DNA of 64,000 nucleotides from Hymenobacter glacieicola (GTDB taxonomy: Bacteria > Bacteroidota > Bacteroidia > Cytophagales > Hymenobacteraceae): assembly GCF_014640315.1 (NCBI RefSeq), contig NZ_BMGS01000009.1, positions 186,001 to 250,000 of the forward strand, in the 5' to 3' direction. Below, one piece after another: positions 25,271-33,972 of the stretch. Position 1 is the first letter of the stretch. Each line of letters starts with the position of its first letter. The notes beneath the pieces are model-generated. The model was given only the letters and a program-made list of their open reading frames with translations. It ran no database searches and was not told the origin of the DNA. The position numbers were made by a program, and so were the translations under genes.

Positions 25271-26845
25271 CTACTTCAGCTCCAGCACCAGCACCGACTG
25301 GGGCGGCACTTCCACGCTGAGCTTGTCGCCGCGCTTACGAGCCCCGCTGAAGCTGGCCAGCTGCACGGTGTTGGGTTTGTCGAAGGTGTTGTAGTCGCTC
25401 ACGCTGCGCGAGGTGAGGATGCGGCCCGACACGGTTTTCCAGCTGACACCGGGCAGGGCAGTTTCCAGCTTCTGGGCCTTTTTGGTATCGAGGTTGACCA
25501 GAGAAATATGCACCGTGCCGTTGGCGGCCCGCGAGGCCGAGGCGTTCAGGGCCGGCAGTTTCTCGCCGCCCAGCACGTAGTCGGGGCTCTGGAACTGCAG
25601 GGGCAGCAGCTGGGCATCCTGGTGCACCTGGTAGAGGTCGAAGACGTGGTAGGTGGGCGTGAGCAGCATCTTTTCCTTGTCGGTGAGCACCAGGGCCTGC
25701 AACACGTTCACGGCCTGGGCCAGGTTGGCCCCGCGCACCCGGTCCGCATGGTTATTAAAGATGTTGAGCGTGGTGCCGGCTACCAGGGCGTCGCGCAGGG
25801 AGTTTTGCTGGTAGAGGAAACCGGGGTTGGTGCCGGGCTCCACGTCGGTCCACACGCCCCACTCGTCCACCAGCAGGGCTACCTTTTTGTCTTTGTCGTA
25901 CTTGTCCATGATGGCCGCGTGCTTGGTCACTACCGCCTCCATTTTCAGGCAGTTGCGCATGGTATTGAAATACTCCTGCTCCGTGAAGCCAGTGGCCTTG
26001 CCCTTGCTGCCGGTCCAGCTACCCGTGGGCAGCGTGTACTGGTGCAAAGTCAGGCCCCACATCTGATTGAGCGGAATGTTCTTCATGCACGTTTCCGTCC
26101 AGTGGGCATCGTCGCCGTTGGCCCCGCTCACGATTTTCTTCAGCGGCGGCGAGGCGGGGTAGTTATGGGCGAAGGTGGCGTAGCGCTTGTACACGTCGGT
26201 GTAGTACTCGGCCGTCATGTTGCCCCCGCAGCCCCAGCTTTCGTTGCCGATGCCCCACCACGAAACCCCGTACGGCGCGGAGTGACCGTTCTTGCGGCGC
26301 TCCAGCACCAGCGGGGTGTCGTCGTTGGAGTTGAGGTACTCCATCCAGCCGGCCATTTCCTGCACCGTGCCGCTGCCCACGTTGGCCGCCAGGTAGGGCT
26401 CCGTATTCAGCAGCTTACACAACTCCAGAAACTCGTGCGTGCCGAAGGAGTTGTCTTCCAGGTTGTTGCCCCACCACATGTTGAGCATCTTGGGTCGCTG
26501 GGCCGTGGGGCCTACCCCGTCGCGCCAGTGGTAGGTATCGGCAAAGCAGCCGCCGGGCCAGCGCAGGTTGGGCACCTTGATTTTGCGTAGGGCTTCCACA
26601 ATATCCATCCGGATGCGGCCTTGCTTGGGAACGTTCAGCTTTTCGTCTACCCAAAACCCATCATAAATACAGCGGCCCAGGTGCTCGGCAAAGTGCCCGT
26701 AAATGTGCTTGCTGATTACCACTTTCGGGTCGCCGGGCTGTACCGTTACGGAGGTGGTGCCTTGGGCCCCTACGGTTAATGGAGAAACCAAAGCCCCTGC
26801 CAGAACAGCTTGGCACAAACGATTGTGTAAACTACGTGTCGTCAT
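25271..26845 (-). CDS. Alpha-L-arabinofuranosidase, GH51 family
   Basis: Protein of 524 residues that releases L-arabinofuranose from plant polysaccharides such as arabinan and arabinoxylan. ATG 26845 opens a signal peptide (MTTRSLHNRLCQAVLAGALV.., cleavage near VGAQG), so it is exported, probably to the periplasm. The (beta/alpha)8 barrel shows HIYGHFAEHLGRCIYDG, RWPGGCFADTYHWRDGVGP, the acid/base Glu202 in GIGNESWGCGG, and the nucleophile Glu328 in LVDEWGVW. A C-terminal beta-sandwich ends in VEVPPQSVLVLEL. All are typical of GH51. No SusC/SusD pair or other sugar-use genes are nearby, so this is not part of a polysaccharide utilisation locus within the window. Confidence 0.93.
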   Translation of the reverse strand: MTTRSLHNRLCQAVLAGALVSPLTVGAQGTTSVTVQPGDPKVVISKHIYGHFAEHLGRCIYDGFWVDEKLNVPKQGRIRMDIVEALRKIKVPNLRWPGGCFADTYHWRDGVGPTAQRPKMLNMWWGNNLEDNSFGTHEFLELCKLLNTEPYLAANVGSGTVQEMAGWMEYLNSNDDTPLVLERRKNGHSAPYGVSWWGIGNESWGCGGNMTAEYYTDVYKRYATFAHNYPASPPLKKIVSGANGDDAHWTETCMKNIPLNQMWGLTLHQYTLPTGSWTGSKGKATGFTEQEYFNTMRNCLKMEAVVTKHAAIMDKYDKDKKVALLVDEWGVWTDVEPGTNPGFLYQQNSLRDALVAGTTLNIFNNHADRVRGANLAQAVNVLQALVLTDKEKMLLTPTYHVFDLYQVHQDAQLLPLQFQSPDYVLGGEKLPALNASASRAANGTVHISLVNLDTKKAQKLETALPGVSWKTVSGRILTSRSVSDYNTFDKPNTVQLASFSGARKRGDKLSVEVPPQSVLVLELK

Positions 26846-27223
26846 AAGGAGAAAGGTGGGAAAAGATACATGGCCAGGTAGGCTAGCTAGTGGGAGTTCA
26901 GCCAGCATGGGAGAGAAATGCATGTGCAACGTACACTCTTTTCAAGACAGGGCGGCACAATCCGCCAGAAAAAAGGTTTCGCTGGTCACCGCCACGTCAG
27001 GATATAGTGCTTTGATGCAGGCCTGACATTTGCAGATACAGAGTTGCCAGCTTGCGTAAAAGGAGCACCCTCTCCACTCACCGAGCGGGTCTCGTTAAAA
27101 TCCAGCGAACAACTCATCCGCAAAATTCCGTCGTTGACTTGAACCCACTGTAAGTCGGTAGGGCGCTGCCCCACCCCCGCAGGCGGAAAGCCTTTCATTT
27201 CTCTTCTCACGTTACCCCTTCCT
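26846..27223. other. Intergenic region between divergent genes
   Basis: These 378 bases separate the arabinofuranosidase gene (leftward) from the DUF305 gene (rightward). Frames that remain open in it are out of keeping with their neighbours and have no recognisable product. No TAnnTTTG box with a proper -33 partner, no RNA and no strong hairpin was seen. Confidence 0.4.
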
Positions 27224-27964
27224 ATGAAAATCCCAGCCATCTGCCTTGTCACTTGCTTTTCAACTGCCTTCTTGCTAGGCAGCTGCACCCAGGATAACAC
27301 CACTGATTCAGCCGCTACCACTACCGAGCCGGGGGCTACCGCCCCCTCTGTCCACGATATGGCCGGCATGGACCACACAACGATGGACCACGCGGCCATG
27401 GGACACGGAACAGCCAGTACCAGCGCCGCTTCGCTCCAGCTGGCGGCCATGAACAAGATGATGCAGCAGATGCACGCCACCAAGCTCACCGGCAACGCTG
27501 ACTACGACTTTGCCCGCCACATGCTCGAGCACCACCAGGGTGCCGTGGTAATGGCTGATATTGAGCTGCGCGACGGCCAGGATGCTACCATGCGCCGAAT
27601 GGCGGAGAAAATCAAGGCCGATCAGCAACAGGAAATCAGGGAGCTGACTGCCGCGGCCGCCCGCCTGCAAAGTGCCCCGGCCAACTACCAGCCCGAGAAT
27701 CCGGCCGACCCGTTCACTAGTAAAATGAAGGCGTCGATGGCTGGGATGATGCAGAACCTGCCCCAACCAGCCGCCGACCCGGACCTGAGCTTTAACCAAC
27801 TCATGACCGTACATCACCAAAGCGCCGTGGACATGGCCCAGGCCCAGCTGGCCCACGGTCGTGACGCCCAGCTCAAGAAAATGGCCCAGCAAATGATTAC
27901 TGCCCAGCAGCAGGAAATCCAGGAGTTCAAGGCCTGGCAGGCCAAGAACGCCGATAGGCAGTAA
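27224..27964 (+). CDS. DUF305 lipoprotein with His/Met clusters
   Basis: Protein of 246 residues. The signal sequence ends in a lipobox (LLGSC, Cys at ~21), so it should be lipid-anchored and periplasmic. A His/Met-rich stretch at ~44-66 (HDMAGMDHTTMDHAAMGHG) resembles copper-binding segments. Two DUF305 repeats follow: FARHMLEHHQGAVVMADIEL (~103) and FNQLMTVHHQSAVDMAQAQL (~190), each with paired His and spaced Met, and each followed by a QQQEI helix. DUF305 proteins are ferritin-like helical bundles often found with copper-resistance genes; direct copper binding is inferred. The copA gene lies 2 kb away on the other strand, separated by the arabinofuranosidase gene. Confidence 0.87.
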   Translation: MKIPAICLVTCFSTAFLLGSCTQDNTTDSAATTTEPGATAPSVHDMAGMDHTTMDHAAMGHGTASTSAASLQLAAMNKMMQQMHATKLTGNADYDFARHMLEHHQGAVVMADIELRDGQDATMRRMAEKIKADQQQEIRELTAAAARLQSAPANYQPENPADPFTSKMKASMAGMMQNLPQPAADPDLSFNQLMTVHHQSAVDMAQAQLAHGRDAQLKKMAQQMITAQQQEIQEFKAWQAKNADRQ

Positions 27965-28205
27965 CCTGTCCCTACCCTCCTACGCTGCTTCCAACCTTTG
28001 CCCTTGGCCCAGGCAGTACTGGGCCAGGGGCGCTACGGGTGGGGCAAAATCAGGCACTGCGGCTTACTCAAGTGGCGAGGCCACGACACCATATTGCGCT
28101 TTTACGGGAGCCGCCCGCCGTTCCTGTATTCGGTGACGGGGGTAGTGTGCGGTGTGCCTGCTGAAAAAAAGGCCCGCAGGAGTGCAAGTGGCCTACGCGA
28201 CGTCC

Positions 28206-28213
28206 TACCTTTG
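28206..28213 (+). promoter_or_regulatory. Candidate -7 box upstream of the large exported protein gene
   Basis: TACCTTTG matches the TAnnTTTG consensus exactly. No clear TTG is found at -33. If used, transcription would start near 28220, which excludes a translation start at 28213. The preceding 28001-28030 can form a GC-rich hairpin (GGCCCAG / CTGGGCC) that may end the DUF305 transcript. Confidence 0.45.
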
Positions 28214-28257
28214 TGGGGCGCCCGGTGGGTCGGGGGCTGCTTTTCCTTTTGATTGCC

Positions 28258-30423
28258 GTGTTGAACTTCTCCGGGTTCCGCAGGCTGCCGGGTGCCTGGG
28301 GCCTGGCCCTGCTGCTGCTCCTTTATGGCCTGACTGCTCAGGCCCAGCAACTTCCTCTGGTGCGTGAGCTGAGTTTGCGTACCGATACTACCCGCTACAG
28401 CCTGAGCCGCAACACCGTGACGGTGCAGGGCGAGCCCCACCTCTATTTCACTTACCGCCAAGACGACGAAACCGCCGAGCTGCTGGTGTACCCCGAGGCC
28501 GCACCCCGACCGGGTGCCCCGCTCCGCTTGCAGCGCTCCGCCGATTTTGTTTTGCTCGACTCCTTAACGGCGGCCGAGGGCGGACAATACTACCGGGCTA
28601 AGCTGCGCTTCCGCGACCTGACGGGCACCCGCTACCTGCGCCTAACCTTTCAGCAAAGCGCCGATACGGTGGGCCGGCCGGTGCGCACCCACACCATTAA
28701 CCTGCTGCCTACCACCCGCACGACGCTGGAGTTTCGGCCCGGTGATACGGAGCTGTTTGTGGGCGAGGAAAAGGTGTTCGACCTGATTAGCAACAACGCC
28801 AAAAACATACGGGTGAGCCCGGAATGGACGCGCGGCCAGGACATTGACTACCGGATAGAGCAGGAAAAGGGCGTGCTCCGCCTGCACGTGCTGCCCAATG
28901 CCCTGGGCACGCGCCAGCTTACCCTGCGGCCCCAAACCGAGCGGCCCTTCCTGACCGATAATAACCGCCGCGTAACGTACAGCCTGCCGCCCGTGCGCCA
29001 GGAGTTTACCGTGAAGGCTTCGCGCCTGCGCTTTCTGAGCGTCGATAAAAAGGAAATTACCCTGGATGAGGCCTCGCGCCGCCGGGGCGTAGAATTGATT
29101 CTGGACAACGGCCGCACCTTTGACCTGAAGCGCACCTACCGCATTGAGGATCAGGAAGAAGCGGGCGGGTCCCTGATTGCCGAGCTGTTTACGCGCCAGT
29201 ACCTGACCAACGACCGGGTGCTGTGCTGGCTGCGCGTGTACAACACCCACCGCCAGACGGAAAGCTACCTCTACATCAAGGAAAACGACCAGGCCAAGTA
29301 CGTCACCAACTTCAACATCTCGCCCAAAACCGCCATTAGCGCCGTGAGCGTGCGCCACCGCGGCGGCGACTGGACCACCAACACCAACGTGAACCCCGGC
29401 GAAACGGTAGACGTGCGCCTGGAGGGCGAGTCGCTGACCCGGGCCCGGTTTCACTTCGAGGATGTGCAGGTAATTCCCTCCGACTCCAGCATCCGCTCCG
29501 ATGCGGCCGTGGTCTACCGCGTGCAGGTACCCGTTACCATTGACAAGAAGCGCATCACTATTTTCAACGCTGGCCAGCCCACTGGGTATGGTCTCTCGGT
29601 GCGCGAGTTTCAGCGCCCCCACCCCCTTGACTTTGTGGGGGTTACCTTCGGGGAAGCCCCGCGGCCCCTTACCCGCCTCAACGGGCCCGTGCTCTACAAC
29701 CGCACCATCAGCGACGTGGTGTTTAGCTTCAACGCCGGGGCCATCGACTCGGAGCAGCTCTACGGCAAGCAGTACCTGACCTTTGACATCCGAACCCAGA
29801 ACGCCAAGGGCGAACTGATTGAGCTGCGCACCATTGACAACGTAGTAGTCTGCCCCGATGGTAATTCTGTGCGCGCCTCTTTCTACCAGGACAAGCAGTG
29901 CCAGGTAGGCAACATCAGCCTGAACAGCTTACTGAACTACCGCAAAACCTACGACCTTGATGACTGGAGCACCATTATTGTCACCATCAGGCACACCCAA
30001 AGCCAGTACCAGGAGCCTGGCTTCTCCCAGAAGCTGGAGCTGGTGCTGCAGCGGCGCGTGAAATTCGATATTGATATCAGCTTCCCGGGCGGCCTGCTCA
30101 CTAAGTACAAGGGGGAGTCGAGTTTTACCTCATTTGGGGGCATTTCACTGGCCACATTGGCTCAACTCAGCTTTTACCACCCCACTAAAATCAACAAGCT
30201 ACGGCCTTACAAAGTCGGCGCCGGTTTCGTAGCTCTTAATGCCTTCAACCTAAGCCAGGACCCGGACATCAAGCGAGACTTGGGCATTGTCGTGCTGGGT
30301 TCGGTCTACCCTACCCGTTCCGATGCCAAACTAACGTTTCCGCTGTACCTGGGTGGGGGCTACCTGATGAACAAACGCTCCTTATTCTTCCTGTTCGGAC
30401 CGGGTATTGGAATCCGACTCTAA
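28258..30423 (+). CDS. Unrecognised large exported protein, possibly outer-membrane linked
   Basis: Protein of about 721 residues that I do not recognise. There is no ATG near the start. The frame is open with GTG codons at 28213, 28225 and 28258. The last is chosen because a perfect -7 box lies at 28206-28213 and because it gives a compact signal peptide (Arg-Arg, then GLALLLLLYGLTAQAQ). The mature part is rich in beta-strand-like alternation (Thr, Arg and aromatic residues) with no catalytic motif seen. The last ~100 residues (RPYKVGAGFVALNAFNL, GIVVLGSVYP, FPLYLGGGYLMNK, FLFGPGIGIRL) look like outer-membrane beta-strands. It could be a surface or periplasmic protein with a small barrel. 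It stands alone, followed by a 15-bp hairpin. Confidence 0.7.
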   Translation: MLNFSGFRRLPGAWGLALLLLLYGLTAQAQQLPLVRELSLRTDTTRYSLSRNTVTVQGEPHLYFTYRQDDETAELLVYPEAAPRPGAPLRLQRSADFVLLDSLTAAEGGQYYRAKLRFRDLTGTRYLRLTFQQSADTVGRPVRTHTINLLPTTRTTLEFRPGDTELFVGEEKVFDLISNNAKNIRVSPEWTRGQDIDYRIEQEKGVLRLHVLPNALGTRQLTLRPQTERPFLTDNNRRVTYSLPPVRQEFTVKASRLRFLSVDKKEITLDEASRRRGVELILDNGRTFDLKRTYRIEDQEEAGGSLIAELFTRQYLTNDRVLCWLRVYNTHRQTESYLYIKENDQAKYVTNFNISPKTAISAVSVRHRGGDWTTNTNVNPGETVDVRLEGESLTRARFHFEDVQVIPSDSSIRSDAAVVYRVQVPVTIDKKRITIFNAGQPTGYGLSVREFQRPHPLDFVGVTFGEAPRPLTRLNGPVLYNRTISDVVFSFNAGAIDSEQLYGKQYLTFDIRTQNAKGELIELRTIDNVVVCPDGNSVRASFYQDKQCQVGNISLNSLLNYRKTYDLDDWSTIIVTIRHTQSQYQEPGFSQKLELVLQRRVKFDIDISFPGGLLTKYKGESSFTSFGGISLATLAQLSFYHPTKINKLRPYKVGAGFVALNAFNLSQDPDIKRDLGIVVLGSVYPTRSDAKLTFPLYLGGGYLMNKRSLFFLFGPGIGIRL

Positions 30424-30470
30424 CCCACCGGGGCCCTGGCAGGCAGATAGCGCCCCCTCCTACTTACTTG

Positions 30471-30512
30471 CACGCAACAGGCCCGGAACCGAAGTTTCGG
30501 GCCTGTTGCGTG
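30471..30512 (+). repeat. Strong hairpin after the exported protein gene
   Basis: Perfect 15-bp arms (CACGCAACAGGCCCG at 30471-30485; complement at 30498-30512) with a 12-base loop. It begins 47 bases after the stop codon. No T run follows, so it may stabilise or end the transcript by another route. Confidence 0.6.
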
Positions 30513-30950
30513 CCGGGAGATGCCACGGCGGCTTCCGGCGCGCACTTTTCGGCGGAATTATACCGGGGCGCCGCGGGAAACTACCAGTGCAGGTGATAAT
30601 CTGCGCGCCGGTCCCTTCCTACTACGGCAGGAAGTAAGAGCAGCAAGCGGCGTATGTCGGCAGGATACCGGGGCTGTAGTGGTGGGGAGGAAACTGCCTG
30701 CGGCTAGCGGCGTGGTAACACCTCAGCTTGTTGCGACTTACCGCGCCGGTGCCAAGCACGGACGGGTTTTTACTGTCCTGATAGCAGAATGTGTGAAAAA
30801 TACGGATTGGCATAATTGGTAGTTTATCTGGACTTATTTCTGGTTTTAGTCCGCGACCTTTGAAACTCCCTACCACGCTTATTCGGACAGCTGCCGCAGA
30901 CCTTCTGAGCTTCTCATGCGCCTGCTCTTTTGTTCCCTGATTTCCACGGT
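30513..30950. other. Intergenic region without a supportable gene
   Basis: About 440 bases. One frame of about 100 codons is open but is Arg-rich, has no family resemblance and no start context, so it is not called. Near its right end GACCTTTG (30855-30862) is one base from a -7 box and could serve the next gene; AT-rich DNA precedes it (30780-30845). Confidence 0.4.
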
Positions 30951-31385
30951 ATGTTTCTTACCCAAGGCACCACTTTCCACCGCTTCATGCTCCGCCAGTC
31001 TCTGGCGGCCGATGGGTTGCAACACCTGGCCTTGTTCAGTTCAAACGGACTGGTAGCGCACTGGCTGTTGGTGCCCGATCCCGCCCTGCAAGGCGTAGGC
31101 CCCCAACCTCATCTGCTGCTTACGGAGGCCCCTACAGGCCTGGCCCTGCCTACCACCGAGCTGGATGCGGGAAGTTGCCGACCCGTGGTTTCTGCGGCCG
31201 GGCACCAGCCCTTGCACTATCTGTGCCTGCATTTTGGCGGCTCGTACCTGCGCGGACAGTTCGCGGCGCTGCACCTACAACCCAATAGCCCTACTTGGCT
31301 GTTTGGGCCCGTGCCCCAGGTGCCTGCTCAGCGCCGGCCCGGCCGGGAAATAGCTTCGTCCCGCCCCGTGGCGCGGCACTTCTAA
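30951..31385 (+). CDS. Small protein, possibly a degenerate LigD-type 3'-phosphoesterase domain
   Basis: Protein of 144 residues. ATG 30951 is chosen over TTG 30930. The order of motifs resembles the phosphoesterase (PE) domain of bacterial DNA ligase D and its stand-alone relatives: FMLRQSLAADGLQHLALFS corresponds to the FVxQxHxAxxLHxDxRLE strand, NGLVAHWLLVPDPAL to the LxSWAVPKGPS strand, ELDAGSCRPV to the xxWDxGxYxP segment, and LCLHFGGSYLRGQFAALHL to the FxLxGxxLxGxFxLxR hairpin ending in a Trp-Leu. The catalytic His and Asp of the first motif are absent. This similarity is my inference and is weak enough that the protein should be treated as unknown. It lies ahead of a STAS gene and a KGG gene on the same strand. 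Confidence 0.6.
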   Translation: MFLTQGTTFHRFMLRQSLAADGLQHLALFSSNGLVAHWLLVPDPALQGVGPQPHLLLTEAPTGLALPTTELDAGSCRPVVSAAGHQPLHYLCLHFGGSYLRGQFAALHLQPNSPTWLFGPVPQVPAQRRPGREIASSRPVARHF

Positions 31386-31442
31386 CCGGCCCGTCAGCCG
31401 CTGCTTTCGTTTTCGGAATCATTTCCATTGTTGTCCCTGGCT

Positions 31443-31775
31443 ATGTTGCGCGCTTCAGATAATCCTGACTCCTCGTCGATTTTCTACAACGTCGACCTGA
31501 ACACAACCGACCCCGTGGACCTAGCCCGCCGGCTGGTCCGCACCGTGCCCGGCGCTCAGCCGCGGCTGCTGATTGACTGCCGTCGCCTGAAGTGCCTGCA
31601 CACGCTGGGAGTCAGCTACCTGGCTTCCCAGCTGCTACTCACGCGCCAGGCTGGTGCCTACATTCTGCTCTACAACGTGGGGCCGGTGCTGGAGCGGGCC
31701 CTGCGCCTGCTCTGCCTCGACCAAGTGTTTGAGCTACGGGCCGCAGCTTCCGGCGAACAGTCTCCGCTGTACTAA
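31443..31775 (+). CDS. STAS-domain protein
   Basis: Protein of 110 residues. ATG 31443 (MLRASDN) is preferred to TTG 31428. The pattern of a beta-strand (IFYNVDLNT), helix, central strand RLLIDCRRLKCLHTLGVSYL followed by a helix (ASQLLLTRQ), strand AYILLYNVG, and a helix ending LLCLDQVFEL follows the STAS fold of anti-anti-sigma factors such as SpoIIAA. The usual phosphorylated Ser after the central Asp is replaced by His-Thr (LHTLG), so Thr may be the phosphorylation site or the protein may be a non-switching member. No kinase or phosphatase partner is adjacent. A regulatory role by protein binding is inferred. Spacing to the neighbours (about 60 bases each side) allows co-transcription. Confidence 0.75.
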   Translation: MLRASDNPDSSSIFYNVDLNTTDPVDLARRLVRTVPGAQPRLLIDCRRLKCLHTLGVSYLASQLLLTRQAGAYILLYNVGPVLERALRLLCLDQVFELRAAASGEQSPLY

Positions 31776-31832
31776 AGACGTTCCGTAACCTTTTCTTTCA
31801 TTTTTTCATTTTCCCAACCTTTGTCTTACGCT

Positions 31833-32063
31833 ATGAAAAACGACCAGAATCAGTCTCGCCCTACCCCAAACTCCGACAAGGCCAAGCGTCCCCGCGGCTT
31901 TGCTGCCATGGACCCCGCCACCCAGCGCCGCATTGCCAGTGAGGGCGGCAAAGCCTCGCACGAAAGTGGCCGGGGCCACCGCTTCACGTCTGAAGAGGCC
32001 CGCGCAGCTGGCCGCAAAGGCGGCCAAGCCAGCCGCACTACCCGCTCCAACGCTGCGGCCTAA
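31833..32063 (+). CDS. KGG-repeat stress-induced protein
   Basis: Protein of 76 residues with two KGG-type (GsiB/con-10) repeats: SEGGKASHESGRGHRFT and AGRKGGQASRTT. It is hydrophilic, Gly/Ser/Lys-rich and without hydrophobic segments, as expected for this family of desiccation- and stress-linked, probably disordered proteins. ATG 31833 is chosen over TTG 31821. AACCTTTG (31817-31824) is one base from a -7 box but would leave almost no leader. A strong terminator follows at 32113. Together with the trehalose genes it fits an organism that meets drying, but this link is only by theme. Confidence 0.85.
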   Translation: MKNDQNQSRPTPNSDKAKRPRGFAAMDPATQRRIASEGGKASHESGRGHRFTSEEARAAGRKGGQASRTTRSNAAA

Positions 32064-32112
32064 GTACCTCGGCCCAGGCAGGCAGGCAACAGACTTGGCC
32101 CGCCTGGCCAGG

Positions 32113-32146
32113 AAAGCCCCGAAGCGCTACTTCGGGGCTTTTTTGT
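32113..32146 (+). terminator. Intrinsic terminator of the KGG gene
   Basis: AAAGCCCCGAAG / CTTCGGGGCTTT stem with a five-base loop followed by TTTT, 50 bases after the stop codon. Confidence 0.92.
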
Positions 32147-32270
32147 GCCAGGGCGGTGGCCCGGTTTCTGGCAGTAGCGCAGGGGTAACCCAGGAATCGG
32201 CTGCGGCCAGCCCGCATTTTCCTGCGTACAAGCAGGCGGTTCCGCTTTTGTCTTCGCCGCTTTGCCTCGC

Positions 32271-33971
32271 ATGTCTGCTTCCGTCACTGCTTCCGCTACC
32301 CCGCCTGCTCCTTCCACTTCCCCGTTCACGCCCCTGCGGATTCCGTTTTTCCGGATGCTGTGGGTTGCTTCCTTCGTGTCGAACATTGGCACTTGGATGC
32401 AGAACGTGGGGGCCGTAGGGCTAATGACGGAGCTGACGACCTCGCCGGTGCTGGTGGCCCTGCTCCAGACCGCCTCGGCCCTACCTGTGTTTCTGCTGAG
32501 CCTTCCCGCCGGCGCCCTCGCCGACCTGGTGGACCGCCGCAAGATGCTGCTGCTCACCCAAACCTGGATGGCTACGGTGGCCCTGCTGCTGGCCACCGTA
32601 ACCCTGCTGGGCTTCACTACCCCCTGGCTGCTACTTACCCTCACGTTTCTGCTGGGCTTGGGCGGGGCCCTGAACAACCCCGTGTGGCAAACCGTGACGC
32701 CGGAACTGGTGCCCCGCCAAGAGCTACCCCAGGCCATTGCCCTGAACAGCGTGAGCTTTAACCTAGCCCGCGCCTTTGGGCCTGCCCTGGGTGGTTTGGT
32801 TATCGGCTATTTCTCGGCGGGCGCGGCGTTTCTGCTGAATGGACTGTCATTTCTGGCTACTATTTACATGGTGTACCGCTGGAAGTGGGAGCCCCAGGCC
32901 ACCTCTACCCTGGCTACGGAGCGGGTGGTGGCGGCCATCCGGGGCGGCATCCGCTACGCCCGGTTTGCCCCGCCGGTGCAGCACATTCTGCTGCGGGGCG
33001 TGTGCTTTACTTTCGGGGCCAGCGCCCTGTTTGCCCTGATGCCCGCCGTGGTAGCCCGCCGCCTGCACGAGCCGACCTCGTTCTATTCCCTGCTGCTTTC
33101 CTGCATGGGCCTGGGCGCGGTGCTGGCGGCTTTTCTGCTACCCCGCCTGAATCAGCGGCTGAGCATTGACTGGCGCGTGACGCTGGCCACCGCCGCTTTT
33201 GCCGTAAGTCTGCTGGGGCTGGGCTACGCCAATAACCATTGGCTGCTCTACGGGCTCCTGACACTGGTAGGCATGGCTTGGATGCTGGTGCTGAACTCGT
33301 TTAGCGTAGGCGTGCAAACGGTGGTGCCGCGCTGGGTGCAGGCCCGCACCATCAGTTTGTATCTGCTTACTATTCAGGGCGGCATGGCCCTGGGTAGCGT
33401 GGTATGGGGCACGGTGGCTGAGCGGGCAGGTTTGCCCCTGGCCCTCACCGGAGCCGCCAGCTGGCTGGGGCTGACTACCCTGCTGGCCCTGCGCTTTTCC
33501 CTGCCTAACTCCCCCGAAGCCCTCGACCACACGCCCGCCCGTCCTCGGCCCGAGCCGGTGCTCGCCGAGGCCCCCGACCCTGAGGATGGACCGGTAATCA
33601 TTACCACCACCTACCAGGTAGCCCCCACCGACCGGCCGACCTTTACCTACCTCATGGAGCAGCTAGCACGCATTCGGCGGCGCGAGGGCGCCATTGGCTG
33701 GGGACTTTACGCTGACATGGCCGACCCAACCCGCATGGTGGAATACTTCATGACCGAATCGTGGGAGGAGCACGCCCAGCAGCACGACCGGGGCGTAAGC
33801 CGCGACGAGGCAGGGCTGAAAAACCAGATTCTGGCTCTGCACCAGGGCCCGGAGCCGCCCGCCGTCAGCCACCTGCTGGCCCAGCACTACCGCGCTACCG
33901 CAACGCCGCCCGTGATGGTGCCCGGCAGTACCCGCCTGGTAGCCAGCACCGCCGGTGAGGCCACGGCGTAA
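32271..33971 (+). CDS. MFS exporter fused to an antibiotic-monooxygenase-like domain
   Basis: Protein of 566 residues. ATG 32271 is chosen over TTG 32262. Residues ~20-420 are a major facilitator of the MFS_3 group (related to the enterobactin exporter EntS), with about 12 membrane segments and family motifs NIGTWMQNVGAVGLM, LPAGALADLVDRRKM, NSVSFNLARAFGPALGGL. After a Pro-rich linker, residues ~455-550 (VIITTTYQVAPTDRPTFTYL, REGAIGWGLYADMADPTRMV) form a dimeric alpha-beta barrel like antibiotic biosynthesis monooxygenases, presumably cytoplasmic. Such fusions occur in other bacteria; the substrate is unknown. The stop codon is followed after one base by a 221-bp palindromic repeat. Confidence 0.87.
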   Translation: MSASVTASATPPAPSTSPFTPLRIPFFRMLWVASFVSNIGTWMQNVGAVGLMTELTTSPVLVALLQTASALPVFLLSLPAGALADLVDRRKMLLLTQTWMATVALLLATVTLLGFTTPWLLLTLTFLLGLGGALNNPVWQTVTPELVPRQELPQAIALNSVSFNLARAFGPALGGLVIGYFSAGAAFLLNGLSFLATIYMVYRWKWEPQATSTLATERVVAAIRGGIRYARFAPPVQHILLRGVCFTFGASALFALMPAVVARRLHEPTSFYSLLLSCMGLGAVLAAFLLPRLNQRLSIDWRVTLATAAFAVSLLGLGYANNHWLLYGLLTLVGMAWMLVLNSFSVGVQTVVPRWVQARTISLYLLTIQGGMALGSVVWGTVAERAGLPLALTGAASWLGLTTLLALRFSLPNSPEALDHTPARPRPEPVLAEAPDPEDGPVIITTTYQVAPTDRPTFTYLMEQLARIRRREGAIGWGLYADMADPTRMVEYFMTESWEEHAQQHDRGVSRDEAGLKNQILALHQGPEPPAVSHLLAQHYRATATPPVMVPGSTRLVASTAGEATA

Positions 33972-33972
33972 G

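Noticed and set aside
25508..26590. Long open frame on the plus strand opposite the GH51 gene
   Set aside because: It mirrors a well-supported enzyme gene, is rich in Gly/Val/His/Arg as antisense frames of high-GC genes are, and has no family resemblance. Similar frames opposite copA, mutS2, the PLD nuclease and the glucosidase were dropped for the same reason.
30520..30822. Possible 100-codon gene in the 30.5-30.9 kb gap
   Set aside because: Arg-rich composition, no recognisable domain, no credible start context.
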